Assembly: GCA_035472475.1 (NCBI GenBank)
Contig: DATIPA010000168.1
Location: forward strand, 1-42,309
DNA length: 42,309 bases
Origin: JAFAXD01 sp035472475
GTDB taxonomy: Bacteria > Pseudomonadota > Alphaproteobacteria > Rhizobiales > Xanthobacteraceae
Reading direction: 5' to 3'
The notes below the pieces were generated by a model, which ran no database searches, was not told the origin of the DNA, and was given only the letters and a program-made list of their open reading frames with translations. A program made the position numbers and the translations under genes. Below are positions 1-7,775 of this stretch, one piece after another (within the stretch, counting starts at the first letter, position 1; each line of letters begins with the position of its first letter).

Positions 1-382
1 CTCGATGAGGGGCGCCATCATGAGGCGATCCTGAGGCGGAGCGGAACAGCGGCGTCCGAGAACGCCTGGCTCGCAACCAGGATCCCAGGGGGCCCGGGGA
101 GTACCGCCAACACCGGCACCATGACCGGTCACGCTGCGGCCTCCGGCCAAAAATCGCCGCCGTGGAGCGCCGAACGGCGCAGACGCACCCGATCGCAAGG
201 GTGCGTTCCGCGCCACGAGCGCGGACAGAACTTACTTAGCGCCGTCTCGGCGCTCCACCCCCCTCATTGTGGGGACGGAAAAAGAGGACGAAGGGCGGCC
301 CGGCGCCCGCTTTCACCGGGACGCGAAGCGTTGGCTCGTTGCTATTTGAGATCGTGAACCGGGAGAGGGCGCCAGCAGGGCG
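1..382. other. Intergenic stretch at window edge
   Basis: I see no convincing gene here. Short open frames lack a good ribosome site and resemble no family. At the very edge the minus strand reads ATGATGGCGCCCCTC from position 20 downwards, preceded by an AGGA about seven bases upstream, so this could be the first codons of another minus-strand gene lying downstream of rsmD; only seven codons are visible, so this cannot be tested. No T-tract terminator for rsmD is evident. Confidence 0.3.
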
Positions 383-940
383 TCACCCCGCCCGTCGCAA
401 GAACACCAGCTCCGTATCGCCGTAGTCGCGCCGCTCCAGTTCCTCGTATCCCTCGGGCGCGGCGAAGGCCGCGTCCGCCGCTTCTTCGACCACAACCAAC
501 GCATCGGGCGCAAGCCAGCCGCCGGCGCGCGCTGCGCTCAGCGCCTGCTCGGCCAGGCGCTTGCCGTAGGGCGGATCGAGGAATGCGAGCGTAAAAGGCT
601 CCAGCGGATGCACAGGGCCGAGCTTGGTCGCATCCCGGCGGAAGATGCGGGTGACACCGCCGCGGCCCAGCGCCTCGACGTTAGCGCGCAACAGCGCGCG
701 CGCCTCCGCGCCATCATCAACAAACAGAACGAACGCCGCGCCGCGCGAGGAGGCCTCAAGCCCGAGCGCGCCGGTTCCGGCGAAGAGATCGAGCACGCGC
801 GCGCCGGTGACGGGATCGCCGTAGCTGTGCGCCAGGATGTTAAACAATGTCTCGCGCAGACGATCGGCGGTCGGCCGGATCGCGTCGGAGCGCGGCGAGA
901 CCAGCGTCCGGCCGCGCAGGGTCCCGCCGACGATGCGCAT
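383..940 (-). CDS. rsmD: 16S rRNA (guanine(966)-N2)-methyltransferase RsmD
   Basis: SAM-dependent enzyme that methylates N2 of G966 in 16S rRNA of the small ribosomal subunit, in the cytoplasm. The 185 residues match the usual family length. Visible features are the RsmD N-terminus MRIVGG followed by a basic stretch, the conserved RPTADRLRE region (22-30), the SAM-binding motif DLFAGTGALG (51-60) and the catalytic motif DPPY (122-125). The start codon shares one base with the stop of the upstream pseudouridine synthase (TGATG), so the two genes are translationally coupled. This rluB-rsmD order is common in alphaproteobacteria and joins two rRNA modification steps in one transcript. Confidence 0.95.
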   Translation of the reverse strand: MRIVGGTLRGRTLVSPRSDAIRPTADRLRETLFNILAHSYGDPVTGARVLDLFAGTGALGLEASSRGAAFVLFVDDGAEARALLRANVEALGRGGVTRIFRRDATKLGPVHPLEPFTLAFLDPPYGKRLAEQALSAARAGGWLAPDALVVVEEAADAAFAAPEGYEELERRDYGDTELVFLRRAG

Positions 941-2178
941 CAGTCCTCGCGCGGACGCGACGGGCGCGGGCCCGATCGGCGGTCAAATCCGCGTCGCGTG
1001 CGCGCGCGGGCGCGGGGAGACGGCGCATCGCGGTGGCGTGATTTCCCATGCGGGCGCCCGTCGGCTTTCGGCTTGTTGCCGACGCGAACCACGGTGACCT
1101 TGCGGCCCTTGCGGTCGGAGAAGACACCGGTCTCGCCCTTGTCATGATGCTCGCGCGGTTGGCGCTGCGCACGCGTGCCGCGAAACTTGCTGCGCACCGG
1201 CTTGCCTTCGTCGCGCCAGACATGATCGCCCCCACGGTGGCGCTTGCGCGGCTTCTCATCTTTGCGCCCGCGCGGCGGCGCTTTGTCGGAACGAACCCGC
1301 GGCTGGGCATCCCGCTCGCCTTTGTCGCCTCTCGGTCTCGGGCGCCGATCGTCTTGCCGGCTTGGCGGCGCAGGCACGTCCTGCGCACTCGCCCGCGACA
1401 CGATCGGTCCGGAAAAATCCGCCCCTGCCTCGGACGCGATGCGCGCGCCAAGCTGCTCGCGCAGATGCCGGGTCGAGATTTCTGCAATCGCACCTTCCGC
1501 GAGTTCGCCGAGCTGGAACGGCCCGTACGAGACGCGGATCAGGCGGTTGACCGCGAGTCCGAGCGCGCCCAGAACGTTGCGCACCTCGCGGTTCTTGCCT
1601 TCGCGCATCGCAAACGTGATCCAGACGTTGCTGCCCTGCGGGCGATCGAGGGTCGCTTCAATCGACCCGTAGTGCACGCCGTCAACCGTGATGCCCTGGC
1701 GCAATTGCGCGAGCTGGTCCGGCGTGACCGTGCCATGGGCCCGCACCCGATAGCGCCGCAACCAACCGGTCTCCGGCAGCTCGAGGGTGCGGGCGAGGCC
1801 GCCGTCGTTGGTGAGCAGGAGCAGCCCCTCGCTGTTGATGTCGAGCCGCCCGACGCTGATCAGCCGGGGAAGATGCTTCGGCAGCGCGGCGAAGATGGTC
1901 GGACGGCCCTCCGGATCGGCGTTGGTGGTCACCAGGCCGCGCGGCTTGTGATAGAGAAAAAGCCGCGTGCGCTCGCGCTGCGGCAGCGGCTCGCCGTCGA
2001 CGGTGATGCGGTCCTTGGTGGTGACGTCGAGCGCGGGCGATGAAATCACCTGGCCGTTGACGGCAACGCGGCCGGCCGCAATCCACGTCTCGGCTTCCCG
2101 GCGCGAGCACAGGCCGGCCCGCGCGATCGCCTTGGCGATGCGTTCGCCGCCATTGCCTGCGCGGTGCCGCTCGTTCAT
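940..2178 (-). CDS. rluB: Large-subunit rRNA pseudouridine synthase, RluB/RsuA family
   Basis: Isomerises a specific uridine to pseudouridine, most likely U2605-type in 23S rRNA. An S4 RNA-binding domain occupies about residues 12-60 and the RsuA/RluB catalytic domain about 72-245, with the family motif GRLDINSEGLLLLTNDG whose catalytic aspartate is D113. Beyond about residue 250 there is an extra ~160-residue tail very rich in Arg, Lys, Asp, Glu, Gly and Pro, with no folded-domain pattern; E. coli RluB is only about 290 residues. Such basic tails are frequent in rhizobial homologues and probably bind rRNA. It is coupled to rsmD downstream and divergent from tadA, 41 bases away. RluB versus RluE/RluF/RsuA specificity is inferred. 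Confidence 0.92.
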   Translation of the reverse strand: MNERHRAGNGGERIAKAIARAGLCSRREAETWIAAGRVAVNGQVISSPALDVTTKDRITVDGEPLPQRERTRLFLYHKPRGLVTTNADPEGRPTIFAALPKHLPRLISVGRLDINSEGLLLLTNDGGLARTLELPETGWLRRYRVRAHGTVTPDQLAQLRQGITVDGVHYGSIEATLDRPQGSNVWITFAMREGKNREVRNVLGALGLAVNRLIRVSYGPFQLGELAEGAIAEISTRHLREQLGARIASEAGADFSGPIVSRASAQDVPAPPSRQDDRRPRPRGDKGERDAQPRVRSDKAPPRGRKDEKPRKRHRGGDHVWRDEGKPVRSKFRGTRAQRQPREHHDKGETGVFSDRKGRKVTVVRVGNKPKADGRPHGKSRHRDAPSPRARARTRRGFDRRSGPRPSRPRED

Positions 2179-2219
2179 AGGACCGGTTCTATCGAGCCGC
2201 CAATACCGGAGGCAAGGGC

Positions 2220-2678
2220 ATGTCCGATCGGTCGTCCGAGCCGTCGCCCATGCAGGTTGCGCTCGCCCAGGCGAAAGCCGCGGCGGCGGATGGCGAGGTG
2301 CCGATCGGCTGCGTCATCGCGCGGGGCGGGGCCGTTATCGCAAAGGCGCGCAACCGTACGATCGCCGATCGTGATCCGACCGCGCACGCCGAGATGCTGG
2401 CGATCCGCGCCGCGGCGCGCGCGCTCGGCAGCGAGCGGCTCACCGATTGCGACCTCTACGTCACGCTCGAACCCTGTGCGATGTGCGCCGCCGCGATCGC
2501 GTTTGCGCGCATCCGGCGGCTCTATTATGCCGCCGCCGATCCAAAGGGCGGCGCGGTCGAGAACGGCGTGCGCTTGTTCGCCTCGCCGACCTGCCATCAC
2601 CGGCCGGACATTTATGGCGGCATCGGCGAGGCGGAGGCAGCGGCGCTGCTCCAGGAGTTTTTTCGCGCACGGCGGTGA
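2220..2678 (+). CDS. tadA: tRNA-specific adenosine deaminase TadA
   Basis: Zinc enzyme that converts A34 to inosine in the anticodon of tRNA-Arg(ACG), allowing wobble decoding. The cytidine/deoxycytidylate deaminase fold is clear: HAE with zinc ligand H56 and proton-shuttle E58, and PCAMC with zinc ligands C86 and C89. Length 152 is normal. The ATG at 2220 has a GGAGG at 2208-2212, seven bases upstream, which fixes the start. It is divergent from the rRNA pseudouridine synthase, so the two promoters must share or overlap the 41-bp gap. A multi-hairpin repeat follows directly. Confidence 0.96.
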   Translation: MSDRSSEPSPMQVALAQAKAAAADGEVPIGCVIARGGAVIAKARNRTIADRDPTAHAEMLAIRAAARALGSERLTDCDLYVTLEPCAMCAAAIAFARIRRLYYAAADPKGGAVENGVRLFASPTCHHRPDIYGGIGEAEAAALLQEFFRARR

Positions 2679-2692
2679 GACGATTGTCAGTT

Positions 2693-2829
2693 CCCCCTCA
2701 CCCGATTTCTCGCTGCGCTCGAAATCGACCTCTCCCCACAGGGGAGAGGTAAGCCGTGGCACAGCCGTGCCCCAAGGTCACCTCTCCCCTGTGGGGAGAG
2801 GTCGGCGCCGCAGGCGCCGGGTGAGGGGG
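2693..2829. repeat. Palindromic intergenic repeat (REP/BIME-like)
   Basis: The outer arms CCCCCTCACCC (2693-2703) and GGGTGAGGGGG (2819-2829) are exact inverted repeats. Inside are further hairpins: GATTTC/GAAATC (2704-2709/2721-2726), ACCTCTCCCC/GGGGAGAGGT twice with 3-base loops (2728-2750 and 2780-2802), GGCAC/GTGCC (2758-2762/2767-2771) and CGGCGCC/GGCGCCG (2803-2809/2813-2819). The whole element can fold as a cruciform or branched RNA. It sits between the convergent ends of tadA and the phosphotransferase gene. Repeats of this kind, with CCTCTCCCC cores, are dispersed in Bradyrhizobiaceae genomes; only one full copy lies in this window. Confidence 0.8.
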
Positions 2830-2850
2830 CGCCCTTAATGACTTGTCCAA

Positions 2851-3933
2851 TTACGCGCCGGCCTCCTGCGCGAACGCCCAGCCTTTTTCCGCCAGCGGGC
2901 GCACCATCACGGCACGGGCGGCGGCATGCTCGCTGGTGGCGGTGCCGTCGCGCACGCGCCCGACGATGCCCTGCACGATCGCCGCCAGCCGGAAGAAGTT
3001 GTAGGCGAGGTAGACGGCGAGATGCGGCCTCGGATCGAGCGCGGTGCGCGCCGCGTAAGCGTCGACGTACTCCTCGAGCGAGGGGAGCCCGAGCGCCGCG
3101 AGATCCAACCCGACCAGCGACCCGGTATCGGCGCCGGTGTCCGAGCGCGGCATCTCCCATTGCATCAGGTGGTAGGAGAAGTCCGCGAGCGGATCGCCGA
3201 GGGTGGCGAGCTCCCAATCGAGCACGGCGAAGATTTTTGCGTCGCGCCGCGCCAGCACCATGTTGTCGAGCCGGTAGTCGCCATGAACAAGGCGTACCGG
3301 CGCCGGCGGCGGCAGGTGCTCCGGCAGCCAGCGCATCAGCGCCTCCATCTCGTCGACCTCCTGAGTCATCGAGACGCGGTACTGCTTGGACCAGCGGTCG
3401 ACCTGGCGGGCGACGTAGTTCTCGCCGCGGCCGAAATCCGCAAGGCCGATCGCTGCCGGATCGAATGTATGCAGCCGCGCCAGTGTCGCGTTCATCGCAT
3501 CATAGACGGAGGCGCGCTCGATCGGGTTCGCGCCCGGCATGTGCGGCTCCCAGATCACGCGGCCGTCGGCGTAGCCCATGACGTAGAACGGCGTGCCGAC
3601 GACGCCTTCATCGGCGCAGTAGATCACCGGCTCCGCAACCGGAAAGCCCTGCGGGTAGAGCGCCGAGATCGCGCGGAACTCGCGGTCGACCGCATGCGCG
3701 GACGGCAGCAGCTTGCCGGGCGGCTTGCGCCGCAGCACGTAGCGCTTGGTCGGGGTCGTCAGCAGATAGGTCGGGTTCGACTGGCCGCCCTTGAACTGGC
3801 TGACCGTGAGCGGGCCCGCGAAGCCGCGCACCTGCGCCGTCAGATAGGCCTCGAGCCGCGCCGCATCGAAGCGCAGCGGCTCGGCCACCTCCTTGGTTCC
3901 ACTGAACGCGACCTGCCGTTCGATCTTGGCCAT
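2851..3933 (-). CDS. Phosphotransferase family protein (APH / ACAD10-11 type)
   Basis: Kinase-like protein of the aminoglycoside phosphotransferase (APH) fold, in the subgroup often found with acyl-CoA dehydrogenases; the ACAD10/11 kinase domains phosphorylate 4-hydroxyacyl-CoAs. From the start used here the key motifs are GGQSNPTY (49-56, nucleotide loop), HGDYRLDN (217-224, catalytic D219) and LDWE (238-241, metal-binding D239). Length is 360 residues. Family similarity begins near MAKIERQ, hence the start at 3933; an in-frame GTG at 3990 would add 19 residues, and neither has a strong ribosome site. It lies downstream of the aldo/keto reductase on the same strand and may be cotranscribed. 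No acyl-CoA dehydrogenase neighbour is present, so the substrate is unknown. Confidence 0.85.
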   Translation of the reverse strand: MAKIERQVAFSGTKEVAEPLRFDAARLEAYLTAQVRGFAGPLTVSQFKGGQSNPTYLLTTPTKRYVLRRKPPGKLLPSAHAVDREFRAISALYPQGFPVAEPVIYCADEGVVGTPFYVMGYADGRVIWEPHMPGANPIERASVYDAMNATLARLHTFDPAAIGLADFGRGENYVARQVDRWSKQYRVSMTQEVDEMEALMRWLPEHLPPPAPVRLVHGDYRLDNMVLARRDAKIFAVLDWELATLGDPLADFSYHLMQWEMPRSDTGADTGSLVGLDLAALGLPSLEEYVDAYAARTALDPRPHLAVYLAYNFFRLAAIVQGIVGRVRDGTATSEHAAARAVMVRPLAEKGWAFAQEAGA

Positions 3934-4014
3934 GTCAGGAGCCGGAAGCCGGTCATCAGGCGTCGGTGAGGATACACCTTTGCCGATCACCGCTCACTGA
4001 TCATCGCGCCCGAT

Positions 4015-5007
4015 CTACAAATAGACGCTTTTCATCTGCGCTTCCGGATAGCGCGTGCCGGCGGCGGCGCCAGCCGGGATCGCGTCGGCGATATGGGCGA
4101 CCTCGGCCGGTGTCAGCGCGACTTTCAGCGCGCCCAGATTCTCCTCCAGCCGGGGGAGCCGCTTGGTTCCCGGAATTGGAATCACGTCGGATCCTTGCGC
4201 CAGCAGCCAGGCGAGCACGAGCTGCGCCTGGGTGCAGCCCTTCTGGCGCGCGATCTTTTCAATGCGTTCGACCAGATCGCGGTTGTGGATGAGGTTGTCG
4301 CCGGCAAAACGCGGGTGCCGCGCGCGCGGATCATCCTTGGCGAGGCTGCGCGGCTCCGCGCCGGTGGCGGTGAGCAGCCCGCGCCCGAGCGGCGAATAGG
4401 CGACCAGCGAAATCCCGAGCGCGCGCGTCGCAGCCCGCGCCTCTTCGGCCTCGGTGCGGTAGAGCAGCGAATATTCGTTCTGCACCGCTGCGATCGGATG
4501 CACCTTGTGGGCGCGACGGATGGTGTCGGGCTTGGCTTCGCTCAGGCCGAGCGCGCGCACCTTGCCCTGCGTGACGAGCTTCGCCATGGCGCCGACCGTG
4601 TCCTCGATCGGGACGTTGGGATCGATGCGATGCTGATAGTACAGATCGATCACCTCGACCCCGAGCCGCTTGAGGCTCGCCTCGCAGGCGGTAGCCACGT
4701 ATTCGGGCCGGCCGTCGGCGTATTTGCCGTCCTTGCCGCCCATGTTGCCGAACTTGGTGGCGAGCACGATCCGGTCACGCCGGCCCGCGATGGCGCGGCC
4801 GACCACTTGCTCGTTGTGGCCCCAGCCGTACATGTCGGCGGTGTCGATCAGGGTCACGCCGCGATCGATCGCCGCGCGGATCAAGTCGACGCCAGCATCG
4901 TCGTCGCTCGGCCCGTACACGCCGGAGAGCGACATGCAGCCGAACCCGAGCGCCGAGACCTCAATGCCGCTCGCGCCGAGTTTTCGTTTCGGGAGTTGTT
5001 GAGCCAT
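4015..5007 (-). CDS. Aldo/keto reductase
   Basis: NADPH-dependent oxidoreductase of the (beta/alpha)8 AKR superfamily, similar to the AKR13-type or 'auxin-induced protein' group; it probably reduces aldehydes or ketones in the cytoplasm. The catalytic tetrad is visible as D55, Y60, K85 (ATKFGN) and H126 (DLYYQHR), and the C-terminal cofactor region contains IPIPGTKR. Length is 330 residues. The longer frame starts at 5022, but the ATG at 5007 has GGAGGG seven bases upstream (5015-5020), which decides the start. A possible -10 (TATAGA, minus strand, 5034-5039) lies just upstream. The physiological substrate cannot be read from the sequence. Confidence 0.92.
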   Translation of the reverse strand: MAQQLPKRKLGASGIEVSALGFGCMSLSGVYGPSDDDAGVDLIRAAIDRGVTLIDTADMYGWGHNEQVVGRAIAGRRDRIVLATKFGNMGGKDGKYADGRPEYVATACEASLKRLGVEVIDLYYQHRIDPNVPIEDTVGAMAKLVTQGKVRALGLSEAKPDTIRRAHKVHPIAAVQNEYSLLYRTEAEEARAATRALGISLVAYSPLGRGLLTATGAEPRSLAKDDPRARHPRFAGDNLIHNRDLVERIEKIARQKGCTQAQLVLAWLLAQGSDVIPIPGTKRLPRLEENLGALKVALTPAEVAHIADAIPAGAAAGTRYPEAQMKSVYL

Positions 5008-5173
5008 CGTAGCGCCCTCCATTTAACGCGATCTCTATACGACCTAAGTAATTGATATTGACGGGGCAAGCTTTTTTCTGAGCGGTTCCCGGCTGCATGG
5101 CGACCGCTATGGGTTGATGATACTGTCGTGACCGAAATTGATTGGTGATCGCCTGCATTAAAGGTGCGAGCAA

Positions 5174-5524
5174 ATGTGGGATTTTTTAAGAAAGATTCTC
5201 GCGCGATCTAATGTGTTCCGCGCAGCCGGAGGAGACGTGGTTTTTGTAACGCCTCCGGTAAGGGGTCAAACCTTACATTCGGCATTTCAGTGGAGGATAC
5301 AAAGAGACTTGGACGGCAATTCCCTTTATATCGGTCTCAAGCTCTTCCCTGATGCATGGGTGGCGGTTGAAGGACAGGAAACCAGCTACATCAACTTCGA
5401 TCTAGAAAGTGCGAAGCGGGTCAGGGAAAACCTCGATGCCTGTATTGCTCAATATCGGGGGCTTACCGGGTTTGGCCGTGTAAGCTCTGGGCAGAGAAAT
5501 CGTGGTGTTCAACGCAGCGACTAG
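5174..5524 (+). CDS. Hypothetical protein, 116 aa
   Basis: I do not recognise this family. The frame runs from an ATG preceded by AAGGTG to a stop just before the convergent hydrolase gene. The protein has no signal peptide or membrane segment; it has alternating hydrophobic/polar stretches (GDVVFVTPPV, SLYIGLKLFPDAWVAVEG) suggesting a small beta-sheet domain, then an amphipathic helix (ESAKRVRENLDACIAQY) and a loose tail. Base composition of the gene and its upstream region (about 5030-5530) is clearly more AT-rich than its neighbours, which suggests recent acquisition or weak selection. It may be a lone accessory gene. Confidence 0.6.
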   Translation: MWDFLRKILARSNVFRAAGGDVVFVTPPVRGQTLHSAFQWRIQRDLDGNSLYIGLKLFPDAWVAVEGQETSYINFDLESAKRVRENLDACIAQYRGLTGFGRVSSGQRNRGVQRSD

Positions 5525-5533
5525 GCCCGCAAG

Positions 5534-6430
5534 TTAGCCCGCAAAAAACTCAATCAACGCCTTCGCGGTTGCATCCGGGGCTTCCTCGCACAGGAAATGC
5601 CCGCAGTCGATCGCCGTACCTTGCACGTCCGCGGCCCACTCGCGCCACACCGCGAGCGGATCGAGATCGCGTGGCAGGCCGCTGGCGCCCCAGAGCGCCA
5701 GCATCGGGCAGGCGATCTTGTTGCCAGCCTTGCGGTCCGCCTCGTCATAGGCGACGTCGGTCGATTGACCGGCGCGGTAGTCCTCGCAGCTCGCGTGGAT
5801 GCGCAGCGGATCGGTGGACGAGGCACGGTAATGGGCGAGCGCGCGCGCATCGAACGCGTCTTTCGTGCCGGCAAGCCACTTCGCGGTCAGCAGATCGAAG
5901 TACTCGTTCGCGGCCTTGCCGAGCAGGAGTTCCGGCAGCGGCGCGGGCTGCGCCAGAAATGTCCAGTGCCACGCCCGCATCGCCAGCTTGGCGTCGAACG
6001 TGTGCCACATCGACCAGGTTGGAACGATATCGAGCGTTGCGAGCTTGTCGAGCCGGCCCGGATGATCGAGCGCCAGCCGATAGCCCACGCGCCCGCCCCG
6101 ATCATGTCCGGCCAGGCCAAAGCGTGCGTGACCGAGCGCTTCCATGATCTCGATCATGACGTTGGCCATGGCGCGTTTGGTGTAGGGCGCGTGATCCGGT
6201 TTCGCCTCCGGCACGGCGGACCAGCCGTAACCCGGCAGATCGGGCAGCACCAGCGTGAAGTGGCGCGCCAACGCCGGCGCCACCCGGTGCCACATCACAT
6301 GGGTTTGCGGATAGCCGTGCAGGCACAGGAGCGGCGGCCCGCTGCCGCCCGCGCGCGCGAACATCTTGCCGGCCGAGGTGTCGATCCAGTGCGACGCAAA
6401 GCCGGGGAACAGATCGGCGAGGTCAGGCAT
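5534..6430 (-). CDS. Alpha/beta hydrolase, probable fluoroacetate (haloacetate) dehalogenase
   Basis: A 298-residue alpha/beta hydrolase that closely follows, from memory, fluoroacetate dehalogenase RPA1163 of Rhodopseudomonas palustris from the first residues (MPDLADLFPGF). All residues known to matter there appear present: nucleophile D110, carboxylate-binding R111 and R114, acid D134, halide-pocket H155, W156 and a Tyr in CEDYRAG (Y218 here), and base H278 in GHFL. It would hydrolyse fluoroacetate to glycolate and fluoride, or act on other 2-haloacids. The ATG at 6430 follows the purD stop by one base (TGAGATG) with AAGGAG upstream, so it is translated from the purD message; the longer frame from 6493 overlaps purD and is unlikely. 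A related non-dehalogenating epoxide hydrolase remains possible. Confidence 0.85.
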   Translation of the reverse strand: MPDLADLFPGFASHWIDTSAGKMFARAGGSGPPLLCLHGYPQTHVMWHRVAPALARHFTLVLPDLPGYGWSAVPEAKPDHAPYTKRAMANVMIEIMEALGHARFGLAGHDRGGRVGYRLALDHPGRLDKLATLDIVPTWSMWHTFDAKLAMRAWHWTFLAQPAPLPELLLGKAANEYFDLLTAKWLAGTKDAFDARALAHYRASSTDPLRIHASCEDYRAGQSTDVAYDEADRKAGNKIACPMLALWGASGLPRDLDPLAVWREWAADVQGTAIDCGHFLCEEAPDATAKALIEFFAG

Positions 6431-6431
6431 C

Positions 6432-7715
6432 TCAACGCTCCTTGGCTTCGCGTGTGACCGCCTGGTGACCGATGTCGCGCCGGCAGAACCCATCCGGCCA
6501 GCGGATGCGATCGATCGCCGCGTAGGCGCGCGCGCGCGCTTCGCTCACGGTTTTGCCCAGCGCCGAGACGTTGAGTACGCGCCCGCCGTTGGCGACAATG
6601 TGTCCGCGCTCGTCCCTGGTTCCGGCGTGAAAGATCTCAACGCCTTCGACTTTCTCCGCCTCGCCCAGCCCGGAAATGACCGAGCCTTTTTGGTACGCGC
6701 CCGGATAGCCACGCGCCGCCATGACCACCGTGAGCGCCGCGTCCGGATACCAGCGCAGATCAAAGGTCTTGAGCATGCCCTCGTGTGCCGCACCGAGCGC
6801 GGGCACCAGATCGGACATCAGCCGCAGCATCAGCACCTGACATTCGGGGTCGCCGAAACGCACGTTGTATTCGATCAGCTTCGGACCGTCCGACGTAATC
6901 ATCAAGCCGGCATAGAGCACGCCGCGATAGGGGCAACCCATCTCGCGCATGGCTCGGATCGTCGGCAGGACGATCTCATCGAGCGCGCGCCTGGTCATCT
7001 CCGGCGTCATCACCGGCGCCGGCGAATAGGCGCCCATGCCGCCGGTGTTCGGCCCGGTATCGCCGTCGAATGCGCGCTTGTGGTCCTGCGCGGTTGCGAG
7101 CGGCAGCGCGTGATCGCCGTCGCACAGGACGAAGAAGCTTGCTTCCTCGCCGGTGAGAAACGCCTCGATCACGAGCTCGGCACCGGCTGCGCCCAACCCG
7201 CCGCCGAGGATCATGTCGATGGCGCTCTCGGCCTCCGCGAGACTTTGCGCAACCACGACGCCCTTGCCGGCGGCAAGCCCGTCCGCCTTGATCACGATCG
7301 GGGTGCCGCGCGCACGCACGTAGTCCTTGGCCGCCGCAGTGGTGGTGAAGCGCTGATAGGCGGCAGTCGGGATGCCGTGCGCCTTGCAGAGATCCTTGGT
7401 GAAGCCCTTGGAGCCTTCGAGCCGCGCCGCCGCCTTGGAGGGTCCGAACGCCTTGATGCCGGCGTGCTCGAGATCATCGACAATTCCGGCGGCGAGCGGC
7501 CCCTCGGGTCCGACCACCACGAGATCGATCGCGCGCGCTTTGCAGAACGCGATCACCTTGGCGTGGCCGGAGAGATCGAGCTCCACGCAATGCGCCTCGT
7601 GCGCGATCCCGGCGTTGCCGGGCGCGCAATAGAGCTGATCCACCAGGGGGCTCGCGGCGATCTTCCAGGCCAGCGCGTGCTCGCGACCGCCGGAGCCGAG
7701 GATGAGGATGTTCAT
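6432..7715 (-). CDS. purD: Phosphoribosylamine--glycine ligase (GAR synthetase) PurD
   Basis: ATP-grasp ligase for the second step of de novo purine synthesis: 5-phosphoribosylamine + glycine + ATP gives glycinamide ribonucleotide. The full 427-residue length is normal. Visible are the N-terminal PurD signature NILILGSGGREHALAWK, the VVGPEGPLAAG loop near residue 67, the ATP-grasp stretch VIKADGLAAGKGVVVA and the metal-binding EYNVRFGDPECQV. It ends one base before the dehalogenase-like gene and lies 60 bases downstream of the MetE-like gene on the same strand, so the three may form one transcript, although no common function is obvious. Confidence 0.97.
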   Translation of the reverse strand: MNILILGSGGREHALAWKIAASPLVDQLYCAPGNAGIAHEAHCVELDLSGHAKVIAFCKARAIDLVVVGPEGPLAAGIVDDLEHAGIKAFGPSKAAARLEGSKGFTKDLCKAHGIPTAAYQRFTTTAAAKDYVRARGTPIVIKADGLAAGKGVVVAQSLAEAESAIDMILGGGLGAAGAELVIEAFLTGEEASFFVLCDGDHALPLATAQDHKRAFDGDTGPNTGGMGAYSPAPVMTPEMTRRALDEIVLPTIRAMREMGCPYRGVLYAGLMITSDGPKLIEYNVRFGDPECQVLMLRLMSDLVPALGAAHEGMLKTFDLRWYPDAALTVVMAARGYPGAYQKGSVISGLGEAEKVEGVEIFHAGTRDERGHIVANGGRVLNVSALGKTVSEARARAYAAIDRIRWPDGFCRRDIGHQAVTREAKER

Positions 7716-7775
7716 GGACGCAGTCGTATATCAGGCCGCACGCCCGGTGGCACAGCCGCGCGGTTCGCAACATCG

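Noticed and set aside
121..357. Plus-strand frame of 78 codons near the window start
   Set aside because: It has no ribosome site, a composition like random GC-rich DNA, and no homology I recognise.
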